A DNA stretch of 64,000 nt from Leptofilum sp965223285 (lineage in GTDB: Bacteria; Chloroflexota; Anaerolineae; Promineifilales; Promineifilaceae): positions 5,828,001 through 5,892,000 of the forward strand of contig NZ_OZ244997.1 of NCBI RefSeq assembly GCF_965223285.1, written 5' to 3'. Under the pieces are notes generated by a model. That model was not told the DNA's origin and ran no database searches. It saw only the letters and a program-made list of their open reading frames with translations. This document shows positions 51,499 through 60,764 of this stretch, in pieces (positions within the stretch are counted from its first letter, which is position 1; every line of letters starts with the position of its first letter). A program made the translations under genes and the position numbers.

Positions 51499-54070
51499 AC
51501 GTGAAGAGCTTTTAGAAGAATGCCTAGCGCGATTGGCTGCCGGGGAAAGCGTGGAAAGTTGCCTGGCGGATTATCCAGAGCAGGTAGAATGGCTACGGCC
51601 GTATCTCACCGCCGCCCATCAGCTGCACAATTTGCCGACACAGCAGCCCCGCCCTGCCGCCGACCAGGCTCTCCAGCGCCGTTTGCGGCAGGCTGCCCGG
51701 TGCCTAGAAGTTGACCAACCGAATCCTTTACCAGTTCATTTTGTGGAGGAACCTATTATGAAAAATATTACCCGATTTCTAAAACAGTGGCTGCCCCGCA
51801 TTGTTGTGGCGGGAACGGCCGTTGCCCTACTCATCATCGTCATCACCCAATTTGTCAACCCCCAAACCTTCCTCAGCGACTCAGACGCAGAACCCGTTGT
51901 CGAGTCGCTGCCCGCCAACATCACCACCGTTGGTGACACCACCATCACCCTGGAAGCCGATCTCACAGCCGACCCCGGCGAAGTGCCGCTCTACCGAGCC
52001 GTCCCCGAACCCATCCCTACCACGCCCGAAGAAGCCCTCGCCTGGGCGCAGGCGTTTGGCTTAACGGAGCCGCAAGTTTATCGTCCACAAAACGAAAGCG
52101 ATCCCGGAATTTATGTGTTGGGCAGCGATGGCCAGCGGCTCATCTTCCTGAGTTATGGAGGATTCGGTCAAATTAATTACGCTTTTCCCGCAGTCGGCAG
52201 GCTAGATGGTGAGCCGCTGCCTTTTGCGCAGGCAGCTGAGGCTGCCACGGCCTTTTTAAGTGCCCACAATTTGCTGCCTGCCGACTATTTCATAGAACCA
52301 GCTCTGGGAGACAACGGCCCAATTCGGCAGGTGCTTATTCAGCCAGCGGCAGAAGGCGGCATCATTGGCGGCGATTCTGGGCTGCGCCTGGGGGTGAATG
52401 CTGCGGGGCAGGTGGTTCACGCCAGCCTGAGCCAGCTTCAATTGGAACCAGCCGGAACCACGACGGTTATCTCAGCCGAGGCTGCTTACCAAGATTTGCT
52501 TGACAGCCGCAACGTGCTGGGCAGCACCTATAGCAGAATGACCACCGCAGGCGACGGTTACCGCATATATTGGTCGCCAACACCCACCTGGGAAGTGGGG
52601 CAAACGGTTGATGTGACAGGCTATCTCCACGTTTTGGTTCATGCTCAGACGGGTGTGCCGCTGGTAGAACTGTCGGGGCCAGACCAGGCAAGTTATCTCT
52701 TGTCAGGTGAGGATTTGGCGACCATTGCTGAACAGGCACAACAGGGTGCTGTGCGGGTGCAGGGAATGGTTACCGTACAAAATGGCCCCAACGGCTGGCA
52801 AGTGGCGGTAGAAAATTGGCAGTCCGTTACGCCAGATGAATTTAGTGCGCCTTGCTTCATCGGCACCTTGACGCGAACCGAGGGGGTGGCTCGCTTTGTC
52901 AGTGACGCGGGTGATGAATTTGGTTTGCCCAATGCACCAGAAGATATTGCCGCAGCGGAGCAGATAGAGGTTTGTGCCGCGCCTGCCGAATCGGGCACTG
53001 ACCTAGCCTGGTACCACATCAGCGTGCCGCCGCAAGGCCCTGGCATACCGCCAGGCGGTGTGGTGTCGGAGCAAATGGTGGTGGTTGAAGAGGCTGTAGA
53101 AGTAGCGGTTACTCGCGTTGTGGTGGAACAAGTGGGTGAGGGTGGCGAAGAAGGTGGGTCTGGGATTGTGGAAGCTATACCACTGCCAGCACCCACAGCC
53201 GAATTCATTGAACCGACCGATCCCTACGAAATTGGCGACGAGGTGACGCTAACTGGCGTTGTGCAGCTATTCCGCATCATCAATGAAGACGGCGAAGAGC
53301 GGCTGGAAGCCACCTTTCGCAATGATGGCGACCAGGGCGAGGCAACTTATCCGCTAACGTACCCCCTGCTGGCTTCGCCGGAATTGCTGGAAGAGATGGC
53401 AGAATTTCATGAATTACATATTCGCGTCTACGGCCGTATCGTCCCGCTGCCCGATACCGAGATGTTCATGATGCCTCATCTGTCGCAAGCCATTGAGGTA
53501 GTCAGCTTCGACCGTCCCTGGCCAGAGGAAAGGATGGAGCGGTTCCTGGGCCATGCCAGCATCGAAGAGATTGAAGGTAAACAGGTGCTCGTCTTCATTG
53601 ATCACGCCACCGATCAGCAATATGTCATCACGCCGCTGGATGTGCCACCACAAGCTTATGAGCATGACCCCATGCTGCAAGAGGAGCAGATTTTGCTAAC
53701 CGGCATTGTGCATCCCACAGACAGCTTTGGCGGGCTGCCGCTGCTGGAACGACGCGGTACCAGTGCTGGGCCAGACGTTGCCGCCGCCACAGATGTTAGC
53801 GAACTGCCAGTGTATGATCATGATCGCATTCCGGTTATTGATGAGTCTCATATGGCACCGCGTGATGGCGTGGCTGGCGTGCTGCACGGCGATGTGATCA
53901 TTGAGCGTGTGGAGCTGCTCTATCCTTATCAGCCGCAGCCCGCACCCTACGGCAGTGATGCCGAGGAACCAGAGACGACGCTGCTAGAACCGGTTTGGGC
54001 CTTTTACGGCCGTTCCGCCGATGGCACCGAGCAGTTTATCATCCGGGTGAAGGCCGTGGCTGGAAATTAA
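51491..54070 (+). CDS. Putative membrane anti-sigma partner with a very large extracytoplasmic region
   Basis: About 859 aa. A cytosolic helical N-terminus (1-95; EELLEECLARLAAGESVESCL, WLRPYLTAAHQL) resembles anti-sigma-associated domains, followed by one TM helix (about 101-119, IVVAGTAVALLIIVITQFV) and some 740 extracytoplasmic residues rich in beta structure and acidic. It includes an EALAWAQAFGLTEPQVYRP segment and a central Glu/Val-rich coiled stretch (about 530-560). Coupling to the sigma gene (8-nt overlap) suggests it senses an envelope signal. An internal ATG at 51758 (MKNITRFLKQW) could give a shorter form. Confidence 0.7.
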   Translation: MNKREELLEECLARLAAGESVESCLADYPEQVEWLRPYLTAAHQLHNLPTQQPRPAADQALQRRLRQAARCLEVDQPNPLPVHFVEEPIMKNITRFLKQWLPRIVVAGTAVALLIIVITQFVNPQTFLSDSDAEPVVESLPANITTVGDTTITLEADLTADPGEVPLYRAVPEPIPTTPEEALAWAQAFGLTEPQVYRPQNESDPGIYVLGSDGQRLIFLSYGGFGQINYAFPAVGRLDGEPLPFAQAAEAATAFLSAHNLLPADYFIEPALGDNGPIRQVLIQPAAEGGIIGGDSGLRLGVNAAGQVVHASLSQLQLEPAGTTTVISAEAAYQDLLDSRNVLGSTYSRMTTAGDGYRIYWSPTPTWEVGQTVDVTGYLHVLVHAQTGVPLVELSGPDQASYLLSGEDLATIAEQAQQGAVRVQGMVTVQNGPNGWQVAVENWQSVTPDEFSAPCFIGTLTRTEGVARFVSDAGDEFGLPNAPEDIAAAEQIEVCAAPAESGTDLAWYHISVPPQGPGIPPGGVVSEQMVVVEEAVEVAVTRVVVEQVGEGGEEGGSGIVEAIPLPAPTAEFIEPTDPYEIGDEVTLTGVVQLFRIINEDGEERLEATFRNDGDQGEATYPLTYPLLASPELLEEMAEFHELHIRVYGRIVPLPDTEMFMMPHLSQAIEVVSFDRPWPEERMERFLGHASIEEIEGKQVLVFIDHATDQQYVITPLDVPPQAYEHDPMLQEEQILLTGIVHPTDSFGGLPLLERRGTSAGPDVAAATDVSELPVYDHDRIPVIDESHMAPRDGVAGVLHGDVIIERVELLYPYQPQPAPYGSDAEEPETTLLEPVWAFYGRSADGTEQFIIRVKAVAGN

Positions 54071-54077
54071 AGCCCCT

Positions 54078-54126
54078 CTCCCGCAGGTTTCTGGCAAGAC
54101 AAGGCCAATCGAGAAACCTGCGGGAG
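54078..54126. repeat. Perfect 15-bp inverted repeat, family E
   Basis: CTCCCGCAGGTTTCT (54078-54092) is complementary to 54112-54126, 19-nt loop, no T-tract. It may act as a transcript-end hairpin for the anti-sigma-like gene. Confidence 0.7.
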
Positions 54127-54158
54127 GTTCAATTGGATGCCATCATGCTTCAATTGGC

Positions 54159-54318
54159 TTATTCACCAAAATCTCGTCGATTTCGCTAACTTCTTCCGCT
54201 GTAAGCTAGCAGTCGGCGGCTTTGGCATTTTGCTGCAAATGCTCTAGCTGCGCGAGGCCAGAGAAAGCAGAGCAAACGTGCGGTTGAGCCATCAGCCATA
54301 CATGAGCCAGTTCAGCCG
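54159..54318 (-). pseudogene. Remnant of an aldo/keto reductase gene (C-terminal part)
   Basis: The sequence matches, in the same orientation, the 3' end of the intact aldo/keto reductase at 56226. Shared words include AGTCGGCGGCTTTGGCATTT, TGCAAATGCTCTAGC and CGGTTGAGCCA. Where the intact gene reads AADWQL, the remnant reads AADC-stop (TAG at 54206-54208 on the minus strand). Only about 50 codons remain. The remainder of the gap (54319-54456) shows nothing recognisable. Confidence 0.85.
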
Positions 54319-54456
54319 CCTACCTTGCCGTGTCTTGTCGAAAAACCGACGCCATAGAATAGAAAGAATCAAACGAACCTACCACTCGCTTTTCCACTAC
54401 TAGCATTCTTAGGCAGATTAATCCTGCCGCAAAAATTGATCTTAAAATCTTTGTTT

Positions 54457-55353
54457 TCAGATACTGCCTAAAATACTTGCCAATTTTTCCCGAAAAACAG
54501 CCAGAATTAATGCCATTAACCCCACCATCACGCCTAGCGTTTTCATTCGATTGAGTCTTTCTCCATACATCAAACTGGTCAAAAACACACCGCCTAACAA
54601 GGCAATAGATGCGCTCAAGGAAAACACTATCGTCGATGGCAGACTCATTCCATTTAACAGCAATATAACCCCAAGACTATTACAAATCCCTGTTATCGCA
54701 CCAGCTTTCAACTCGCTCCCCTGGAAGGTTGGCCGTTGTTGGCTGGTAAACATAACGAACAATACGGCCGTTGCACCACTCAAATAAACAATAAATGTCA
54801 GCACAGCTGTATTTGTCTCATTGAACAGTATGAACTTGATTTTGTTGCCCAACAAAAACAAACCTTGCGCAAAAAATATGCCCAACAACATCAGGGTATG
54901 CAGTTTTTGATTCCCTATCTCTACCTCGCCAGCATCTTTCATTCCACGGGCAAACATCAACAACATCAATACAAACAGTATTACAATAATTGGATCTAAC
55001 CATAGCACTGCTTCGTCAACGATAAACGGCGAAACAAAAATTGGCACCAGCAATCCCAGATTTAATACTGTCCAGCTCGCCGATGCCGGTCCAAGACGGT
55101 TGGCCTGCATGACAAAATAAATAGCCAGATCAAATAAAAGCCCCATGCCAATTCCCAATAGCCACAATTTTGGGTCAAGCCATGTTGTCGATTCGGAAAA
55201 CGTCTTAGCCCCCGCAAAAGTGCCTCCGGTTACAGCAAAAACAAGTATGAATACTGATGGTCGGCATTGCCAACGCTCTGCCATCTTGTACCCAAGCCCT
55301 GCCCCCGCAAATGAAACTCCCGAAAGAATAGATAGAAGAATAGTAACCGGCAT
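54457..55353 (-). CDS. EamA/DMT-like transporter
   Basis: A 298-aa membrane protein with about ten TM helices and duplicated halves; LGPASASWTVLNLGLLVPIFVS in the first half and SASIALLGGVFLTSLMYGERLN in the second are EamA-like. Substrate unknown. It is AT-richer than most of the window and carries one octamer copy. It lies between the aldo/keto reductase remnant and the intact gene. Confidence 0.75.
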   Translation of the reverse strand: MPVTILLSILSGVSFAGAGLGYKMAERWQCRPSVFILVFAVTGGTFAGAKTFSESTTWLDPKLWLLGIGMGLLFDLAIYFVMQANRLGPASASWTVLNLGLLVPIFVSPFIVDEAVLWLDPIIVILFVLMLLMFARGMKDAGEVEIGNQKLHTLMLLGIFFAQGLFLLGNKIKFILFNETNTAVLTFIVYLSGATAVLFVMFTSQQRPTFQGSELKAGAITGICNSLGVILLLNGMSLPSTIVFSLSASIALLGGVFLTSLMYGERLNRMKTLGVMVGLMALILAVFREKLASILGSI

Positions 55354-55436
55354 TACGGTTGTTATTACGGTTGTTCTGTTTCAATTTGATCTCTGCATAA
55401 ACTGAAATTTCAAGCAGTTTCCCATCTGGCGTATTG

Positions 55437-56192
55437 TTATTTGCTAATGCTTGATAAGCCGTTGCAGAATGGGGCAAAATTAGTGAGTATTTCTCGCATT
55501 TTTGTCGCTTGCTCAGCTTGACCGGACTGAATATAAAAGCCTTCCAATCCCCAAGCAACCAGGACTTTCAGGAGGACTGGAGATTTTTCTATTTTTGACT
55601 CTAAGCTAGCGACTGTCATCGAGTCAGTATTCTCACTTAGAAGCTCGCCAATCTCAAGGGCTATCTCATAAGAAATAAGCGAGGTTTTTGCGCCAGGGAA
55701 CGATTTAGAATTATTCGCCAATCGTCGTGCCTCTTTCGCCAGATTAACGCCTTGTGGAAAATCATGATTTTCCAAGTATGCCCATAAAGCAAGAAGATAT
55801 TTATTTTGAGCTTGAAAAAATGGCGGCTTTTGCTCCCAGTCAATTCTAGCTACTTCTGTTCTTGCAGAATCAAAATGCCCATACAAAGTATAGGCAAGTG
55901 CCTTTGAGAATACCAGGTGAGCGTCTTTGTGCGGGATTCTTGCCTTGCCCAGTTTCTTGTCATAGAAGTCAATTAATGGTTCGGGTGAACTTGATTTTAA
56001 TAATTTGTTGAATTCTGCCGTTGTGCCAGAGCAAATTCGCCAAATAATTATTCCGGCAATTGCCATCGCCGGAATGATGATGTAGTTGCCTCGTTGAATC
56101 ATGGCAACTATCCCATACAAAAGGATACCTCCAAAAATAATGATGGGTATCCATAGCTTCAATAAATACGATGTGTTCTGTTTCTTCTCCAT
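55437..56192 (-). CDS. Hypothetical membrane protein with TPR-like C-terminus
   Basis: A 251-aa protein with two N-terminal TM helices (LWIPIIIFGGILLYGIVAMI and IIIPAMAIAGIIIWRI), then a helical cytosolic part (about 60-251) with TPR-like pairs (VFSKALAYTLYGHFDSARTEV; KYLLALWAYLENHDFPQGV). No known family recognised. AT-rich and without the octamer. With the adjacent transporter it may be an acquired block. Confidence 0.55.
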   Translation of the reverse strand: MEKKQNTSYLLKLWIPIIIFGGILLYGIVAMIQRGNYIIIPAMAIAGIIIWRICSGTTAEFNKLLKSSSPEPLIDFYDKKLGKARIPHKDAHLVFSKALAYTLYGHFDSARTEVARIDWEQKPPFFQAQNKYLLALWAYLENHDFPQGVNLAKEARRLANNSKSFPGAKTSLISYEIALEIGELLSENTDSMTVASLESKIEKSPVLLKVLVAWGLEGFYIQSGQAEQATKMREILTNFAPFCNGLSSISK

Positions 56193-56225
56193 CTCACCTT
56201 ACTTTTCAGATTCTGATCTGCCCGG

Positions 56226-57161
56226 CTAATCAGCCAAAATTTCATTGACTTCATCCACTTCTTCAGCCGTAAGCTGCCAGTCGGCGGCTTTGGCATTTTG
56301 TTGCAAATGCTCTAGCCGTGTTAGTCCAGAGATGACCGAGCAAACCTGTGGTTGAGCCAGCAGCCAAGCGTGGGCCAGTTCTGCCATCGTGTGGTTGCTG
56401 GCTTCTGCCCAGGCGGTGAGTTTTTCCACCTTTGTATAGTTGGCCTCCGTCATGTAATTTTGCACGTACTGGCTCGATTCCCCACGTGAGCCTTTCGGTG
56501 CGCCCGCTTCCCCACTGTATTTGCCCGTGAGAAAGCCACCCGCCAGCGGAAAGTAGGGGATGAAGCCTACATTGTCTGCCTGGCAATAGGGAATCACCTC
56601 TTTTTCCACCTCGCGCTCCAGCATATGGTAATGAGACTGCACCGTCACGAATCTGGCCCAGCCGCGCATTTCGGCTAATAAATTGGCTTGTGCCAACTGC
56701 CAGGCGGCGTAGGCCGACGCGCCAATGTAGCGTACCTTGCCGCTGCTCACCAAATCATCCAGAGCACGCATCGTTTCCTCGATGGGTGTGTGGGCATCCC
56801 AGCGGTGCATCTGGTACAGGTCAATGTGATCTGATTGCAGGCGACGCAGGCTGGCTTCTACACCATTCATGATGTGGTAGCGGGAGGCACCGTAATCGTT
56901 AGGGCCGTCTCCCATTTTGAAATAAACTTTTGTAGCCAAGACAAATTTGTCCCAACGCCCTTTGAGCGCCTTGCCCAACGTTTTTTCGGATTCGCTGCCG
57001 GTGTACACGTCGGCCGTATCAATAAAGTTGATGCCTAAATCCAGAGCAGCGTCGATCACGTTGTTCACGCCTGCCTGATCGACTTTACGGCCGAATTGAT
57101 TGGTGCCCATGCCAATAACCGAAACACGCACGCCAGAATTGCCAAGTTGTCTGTATTCCAT
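56226..57161 (-). CDS. Aldo/keto reductase
   Basis: A 311-aa NADPH-dependent TIM-barrel oxidoreductase of the potassium-channel-beta-like AKR group. The catalytic tetrad is Asp48, Tyr53, Lys78 and His119 (FIDTADVY, LATKVYF, YQMHRWD). AGGAG lies upstream of the ATG. A broken relative lies 2 kb downstream in the same orientation (54159-54318). Substrate unknown; family members reduce small aldehydes and ketones. Confidence 0.92.
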   Translation of the reverse strand: MEYRQLGNSGVRVSVIGMGTNQFGRKVDQAGVNNVIDAALDLGINFIDTADVYTGSESEKTLGKALKGRWDKFVLATKVYFKMGDGPNDYGASRYHIMNGVEASLRRLQSDHIDLYQMHRWDAHTPIEETMRALDDLVSSGKVRYIGASAYAAWQLAQANLLAEMRGWARFVTVQSHYHMLEREVEKEVIPYCQADNVGFIPYFPLAGGFLTGKYSGEAGAPKGSRGESSQYVQNYMTEANYTKVEKLTAWAEASNHTMAELAHAWLLAQPQVCSVISGLTRLEHLQQNAKAADWQLTAEEVDEVNEILAD

Positions 57162-57187
57162 GAGTTTCTCCTAGATTTATCTGAAAC

Positions 57188-57298
57188 TGTCATTCTGAAT
57201 GGAGCGCAGCGAAATGAAGAATCCCAACCAACTACCTGCTGAAAGCATCTTATGGTTTTTGAAGACCGTTGGGATTCTTCGCTGCGCTCAGAAAGACA
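57188..57298. repeat. Inverted pair of family B repeats
   Basis: GTCATTCTGAATGGAGCGCA...GAAGAATCCCAAC (57189-57228) faces GTTGGGATTCTTCGCTGCGC...AGACA (57268-57298), giving a long imperfect palindrome between SelB and the aldo/keto reductase. A further copy is at 698-735. Confidence 0.75.
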
Positions 57299-57331
57299 AG
57301 TGAATGTTATGTCTAGTCCAGATTTTATTTT

Positions 57332-59209
57332 TTAATATGGTACACGGTCGTCACCGACGCGGCGGGTGAGGCGACGTTGGTCTAGATGTTCCAGCAGAGC
57401 GATGGCATATTTGCGGCTGGTGTTGAGCAAATCGCGCACGCCAGCCGCGTTGAGGCTGCCTTTGGCGGCTAATTCATCCAGCAGCCGCTGGATGAGCTGC
57501 TGGTAGGTGGCCTGATCGTACACCACATCGGCCGAGAGGGGGTGCAGCTTACCTAAATCTACCAGTGCAAAGTAGACGTCTTCGCCTACGGCCGTTTTGC
57601 ACTCCTTAACGCTTGGCGAATTAACCCCAACCCGGCTGAACTGCCGCAACAATTGGTCGATTTTTGCCTGTTGCTCCGCTGAAAAGCGGACCTCATGACC
57701 GGGCGCATGAACCAATGCCCCTGCCTCCGTAAGCAAATGGTCGTTGGCAGCCTGGGCCATGAGCGGATTAAACACATTCGCTTTGAGCTTGAGCCGACTG
57801 CGTAGCTCCTCGCGGGAAATGCCCAGCCGCAGCGGGTAATTTTTGTGGAAATCAGTGACGAGTTGGATGAGTTGACTCACCAATGTTTGCCAGCCCGCCT
57901 GGGAGATGATCTGCTTTTCTAGCCGGACGACTTGTCCATTTTCAACCAGTTCTGCCAAGGCAGATACGGCCGTTTCCTTATCCAACCCCACTGTCTGCGA
58001 CAGATTCTGTTCCGACGTGGGTTCCAGGCGACGCACCGTTTGCAGCAGCAGCTCGGCGGGCGTGCCTTGCGACAACGTTTTGAGCCGCGCCACAGTGTCT
58101 GGGCGAAAGCGGCGATGCCGACGGCCCGGATGTGGGTCTAGCACCCGCCCCCCGCCGATGGTTTCGCCGGGAGACGGCCGTCTCAAAATGAAGCGATCCC
58201 CGCGGGTAACAGCCACTGGGGTAACGGTAGCCAGTTGCAGCCAACCCTCTTGCCCCGGATCAATCCGCTCACTACCCAAAACGCGCACCCGCGCTTGCAA
58301 TTCTGCTGCGCCGACGAACAGCTTAACGGCCGTATTGTGCTTCAGCGGTTGAGTTGCATCGGGCAGATGATGATAGGCTGCATCAAACAAAATCGTGTTG
58401 CCAATGACATTCGGCGCGGCCACAATGTGCCCCCGTGCTAAGTCATCCTTGTCAATTCCCGTCAGGTTGATGGCCACGCGGCTGCCGGGGCGAGCTACCT
58501 CCAGCTTGGTTTTGTGGGTTTGCAGGCCGCGAATACGCCCCTTTAACCCGGTTGGTTGAATCTCAACCGTGTCGCCGATTTGGAAACGGCCGTCTACCAA
58601 TGTGCCCGTCACCACCGTGCCAAAGCCAGACAGTGTAAAGATGCGGTCGATGGGGAGTTTGGGACGGCCGTTGTCTGGCCGTGGCGGTGAATCGCTCAAT
58701 TTTTGCCACAGCACCTGCTTCAACTCGGCCACGCCAACCCCCGTTTTTGCTGAAACGGGGATGATGGGAGCCTCTGCCAACACAGTTCCCTGCAATGCTT
58801 CGCTTACGTCTAGCATCACCAACTCCAGCCAATCTGGATCGTCTGCCACCAGGTCTGTTTTTGTTAAGGCCACCACGCCGCCGCGTACTTCCAGCAAATC
58901 CAAAATTGCCAGATGCTCCCGCGTCTGGGGCATCACCCCTTCATCAGCCGCCACCACAAACAAAGCCACATCAATGCCGCCCACGCCAGCCAGCATATTC
59001 TCAATGAAATCTCGATGCCCCGGCACATCAACCACACCGACCTCCACCTGGGCATCGCCGTCCCCAAGCTGAAGCCAGGCAAAGCCCAGGTCTATCGTCA
59101 TTTCGCGTGCTTTTTCTTCTGCTAAACGGTCGGGGTCAATGCCGGTGAGGGCTTGTACAAGAGTCGATTTGCCGTGGTCTACATGCCCGGCAGTGCCAAT
59201 GACATACAT
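57332..59209 (-). CDS. selB: Selenocysteine-specific elongation factor
   Basis: A 625-aa EF-Tu-like GTPase delivering Sec-tRNA to UGA codons. G1 GTAGHVDHGKST at the N-terminus, TIDLGFAW, DVPGHRDFIENML and ALTKTDL give the G domain. Domains II/III follow (FTLSGFGTVVTGTLVDGRF), and the C-terminal 250 residues form the winged-helix modules that bind the SECIS RNA (DLLNTSRKYAIALLEHLDQRRLTRRVGD). No selA, selC or selD lies in the window. SelB implies selenoprotein synthesis in this organism. Confidence 0.95.
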   Translation of the reverse strand: MYVIGTAGHVDHGKSTLVQALTGIDPDRLAEEKAREMTIDLGFAWLQLGDGDAQVEVGVVDVPGHRDFIENMLAGVGGIDVALFVVAADEGVMPQTREHLAILDLLEVRGGVVALTKTDLVADDPDWLELVMLDVSEALQGTVLAEAPIIPVSAKTGVGVAELKQVLWQKLSDSPPRPDNGRPKLPIDRIFTLSGFGTVVTGTLVDGRFQIGDTVEIQPTGLKGRIRGLQTHKTKLEVARPGSRVAINLTGIDKDDLARGHIVAAPNVIGNTILFDAAYHHLPDATQPLKHNTAVKLFVGAAELQARVRVLGSERIDPGQEGWLQLATVTPVAVTRGDRFILRRPSPGETIGGGRVLDPHPGRRHRRFRPDTVARLKTLSQGTPAELLLQTVRRLEPTSEQNLSQTVGLDKETAVSALAELVENGQVVRLEKQIISQAGWQTLVSQLIQLVTDFHKNYPLRLGISREELRSRLKLKANVFNPLMAQAANDHLLTEAGALVHAPGHEVRFSAEQQAKIDQLLRQFSRVGVNSPSVKECKTAVGEDVYFALVDLGKLHPLSADVVYDQATYQQLIQRLLDELAAKGSLNAAGVRDLLNTSRKYAIALLEHLDQRRLTRRVGDDRVPY

Positions 59210-59229
59210 TTGGGAGTTTTTTGGGCTTG

Positions 59230-59289
59230 GCCACAGAGGGCACAGAGATTTTGGAGGATGTTCTCTTTTCTCTCTGTGACCTCTGTGGC
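59230..59289. repeat. Family A palindromic repeat between SelB and the coiled-coil gene
   Basis: GCCACAGAGGGCACAGAGA (59230-59248) pairs with TCTCTGTGACCTCTGTGGC (59271-59289), one mismatch in 19. Confidence 0.75.
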
Positions 59290-59295
59290 AAAAAA

Positions 59296-60555
59296 TTAAT
59301 CAAACTCTTCACGCACTGGCACCAGGGCTGGCTGGCGGCGGCGGTTGGGGTTTTGCTGGATTGCTTTTTCCACTTCTTCCAGCCACATACGTGGGAACTG
59401 TTTTAAGGCATCTGACTGAGCCGTTTGCACACGCCAAAGCAAATCCTTTTCTTGCTCCAGCTTACTGATTTTCTCGTCAATCAGATCAATCATTTCACGG
59501 ATTTCCCGCTCATGACGATTAACCGTGTTCCAGCGTTGTTCAGCGTCAACGCCCTGGCTTTTCCATCGTTTGTCATTTTCGTGGCGGAAATCGTCCCAGC
59601 GAGATTGCATTCTGCTGGTTTCCACCCGCAAAATCTCAGATGCTTCACGTTGCTGCTTTTCTAGCTCTTCTTGCCAGCCGCTCAGTGTCTGCACGGCCAT
59701 CTTGGCTTCTTTGTACATATCGGAGAATTTCACAAACTCTTTATTGAAGCGATCCATGGTGTCTTGCTGTTCTTCTAGCACACGCCGCCACCCTTCTAGT
59801 CGCTGGTTCCGTTCATATTCCCCGATTTGAATTTGCTCCATCCAATTTTTGGTGCTTTCTTGTACCTGGTTTTGCTTATCTATAATGCCTTGCAGGCTGG
59901 ATTCCAGCCGCAAAATAGCACTGTTGGATGTGTCCAAGCGACTGTAAATTGATTCCCATCGCTTGTTAATTTCAACAATATCGGTTTGCACCTCAGAAAT
60001 CGTACGATTGTTGTGCTTCTCTTTTTCCTCTAGAAAGGCAAAGTTGCTGTCCCAATTTTCCAGCCGATTTTTGAGGTTGTCAATTTTGGTTTTTTGCTGC
60101 CCAATAAGATTTGCCAGGCGAGATTCTTCAGCCACACGCAGTTCCATATCGTTTTGCAGCTGGGGAACCTGGCCAATGTCTTTGCGTAGTTCAGCCAGTT
60201 CACGGGCGTTGGCCTCCTGTTCCACGCGCCGCAGCCGGTCCATCTCCGCCTCGGATTGGATGCGCCGCTGGTCGTATTGTTCAATAAGCTGCACAACTTC
60301 ATCCTTAAATTGTGCCAGTTGCAGGTCCACTTTGGGTATACGGCCGATTTGGGCAGTTGCACTCGATAATTGACGCTCTAAATCCTGGATGCGCTGCTCG
60401 CGCCCAGCAATTTCGCGCTCTTGTAAAACGAGCTTTTGCTCCAGCTCCGTAATTTTGCGCGTTTGCTTGCGCCGTTCATCATCCAGCCAATCGAGCCGAC
60501 TTTGCAGGTCTTTGATTGCTTGTTCCGTTGCTGCGTTTGTACCGTTTGTTGCCAT
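59296..60555 (-). CDS. Long coiled-coil protein
   Basis: A 419-aa highly charged, almost entirely alpha-helical protein with heptad patterns from about residue 15 to 400 (LDDERRKQTRKITELEQKL; RRVEQEANARELAELRKDI). No TM, signal peptide or catalytic motif. It could be a cytoskeletal/scaffold or SMC-like accessory protein; I do not recognise a family. ATG 60555 follows GGAG. It contains no exact octamer, in keeping with its biased composition. Confidence 0.7.
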   Translation of the reverse strand: MATNGTNAATEQAIKDLQSRLDWLDDERRKQTRKITELEQKLVLQEREIAGREQRIQDLERQLSSATAQIGRIPKVDLQLAQFKDEVVQLIEQYDQRRIQSEAEMDRLRRVEQEANARELAELRKDIGQVPQLQNDMELRVAEESRLANLIGQQKTKIDNLKNRLENWDSNFAFLEEKEKHNNRTISEVQTDIVEINKRWESIYSRLDTSNSAILRLESSLQGIIDKQNQVQESTKNWMEQIQIGEYERNQRLEGWRRVLEEQQDTMDRFNKEFVKFSDMYKEAKMAVQTLSGWQEELEKQQREASEILRVETSRMQSRWDDFRHENDKRWKSQGVDAEQRWNTVNRHEREIREMIDLIDEKISKLEQEKDLLWRVQTAQSDALKQFPRMWLEEVEKAIQQNPNRRRQPALVPVREEFD

Positions 60556-60568
60556 AGCTGTTCTCCGT

Positions 60569-60605
60569 TTATCCACAGATTACACAGATTTGCGCAGATT
60601 TCTCG
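60569..60605. repeat. Family A repeat
   Basis: TTATCCACAGATTACACAGA TTTGCGCAGATTTC words upstream of the coiled-coil gene. Confidence 0.5.
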
Positions 60606-60660
60606 TGTCATCCTGCAAAACATTATAGCTTGGGCAGGGCAAGCGGGCGAGTTGGAGGGG

Positions 60661-60750
60661 CGGTATTCAGTAAATGGTAATCCGTTATCGGTTCTGAATA
60701 ATCCGATTTGTTCATTACCGAATACTGTTTACCGATAACTGTCTACCGAC
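60661..60750. repeat. Dispersed repeat, family C
   Basis: CGGTATTCAGTAAATGGTAA and CATTACCGAATACTGTTTACCG words with partial inverted symmetry, directly ahead of the GT4 gene; similar to 41553-41620. Confidence 0.5.
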
Positions 60751-60752
60751 GG

Positions 60753-60758
60753 TATAAT
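60753..60758 (+). promoter_or_regulatory. -10-like box close to the GT4 start
   Basis: TATAAT ends 6 nt before ATG 60765, so a transcript from it would be leaderless. No clear -35 (TTTACC at 60728, 19-nt spacing, is weak). Confidence 0.35.
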
Positions 60759-60764
60759 CCTGCC

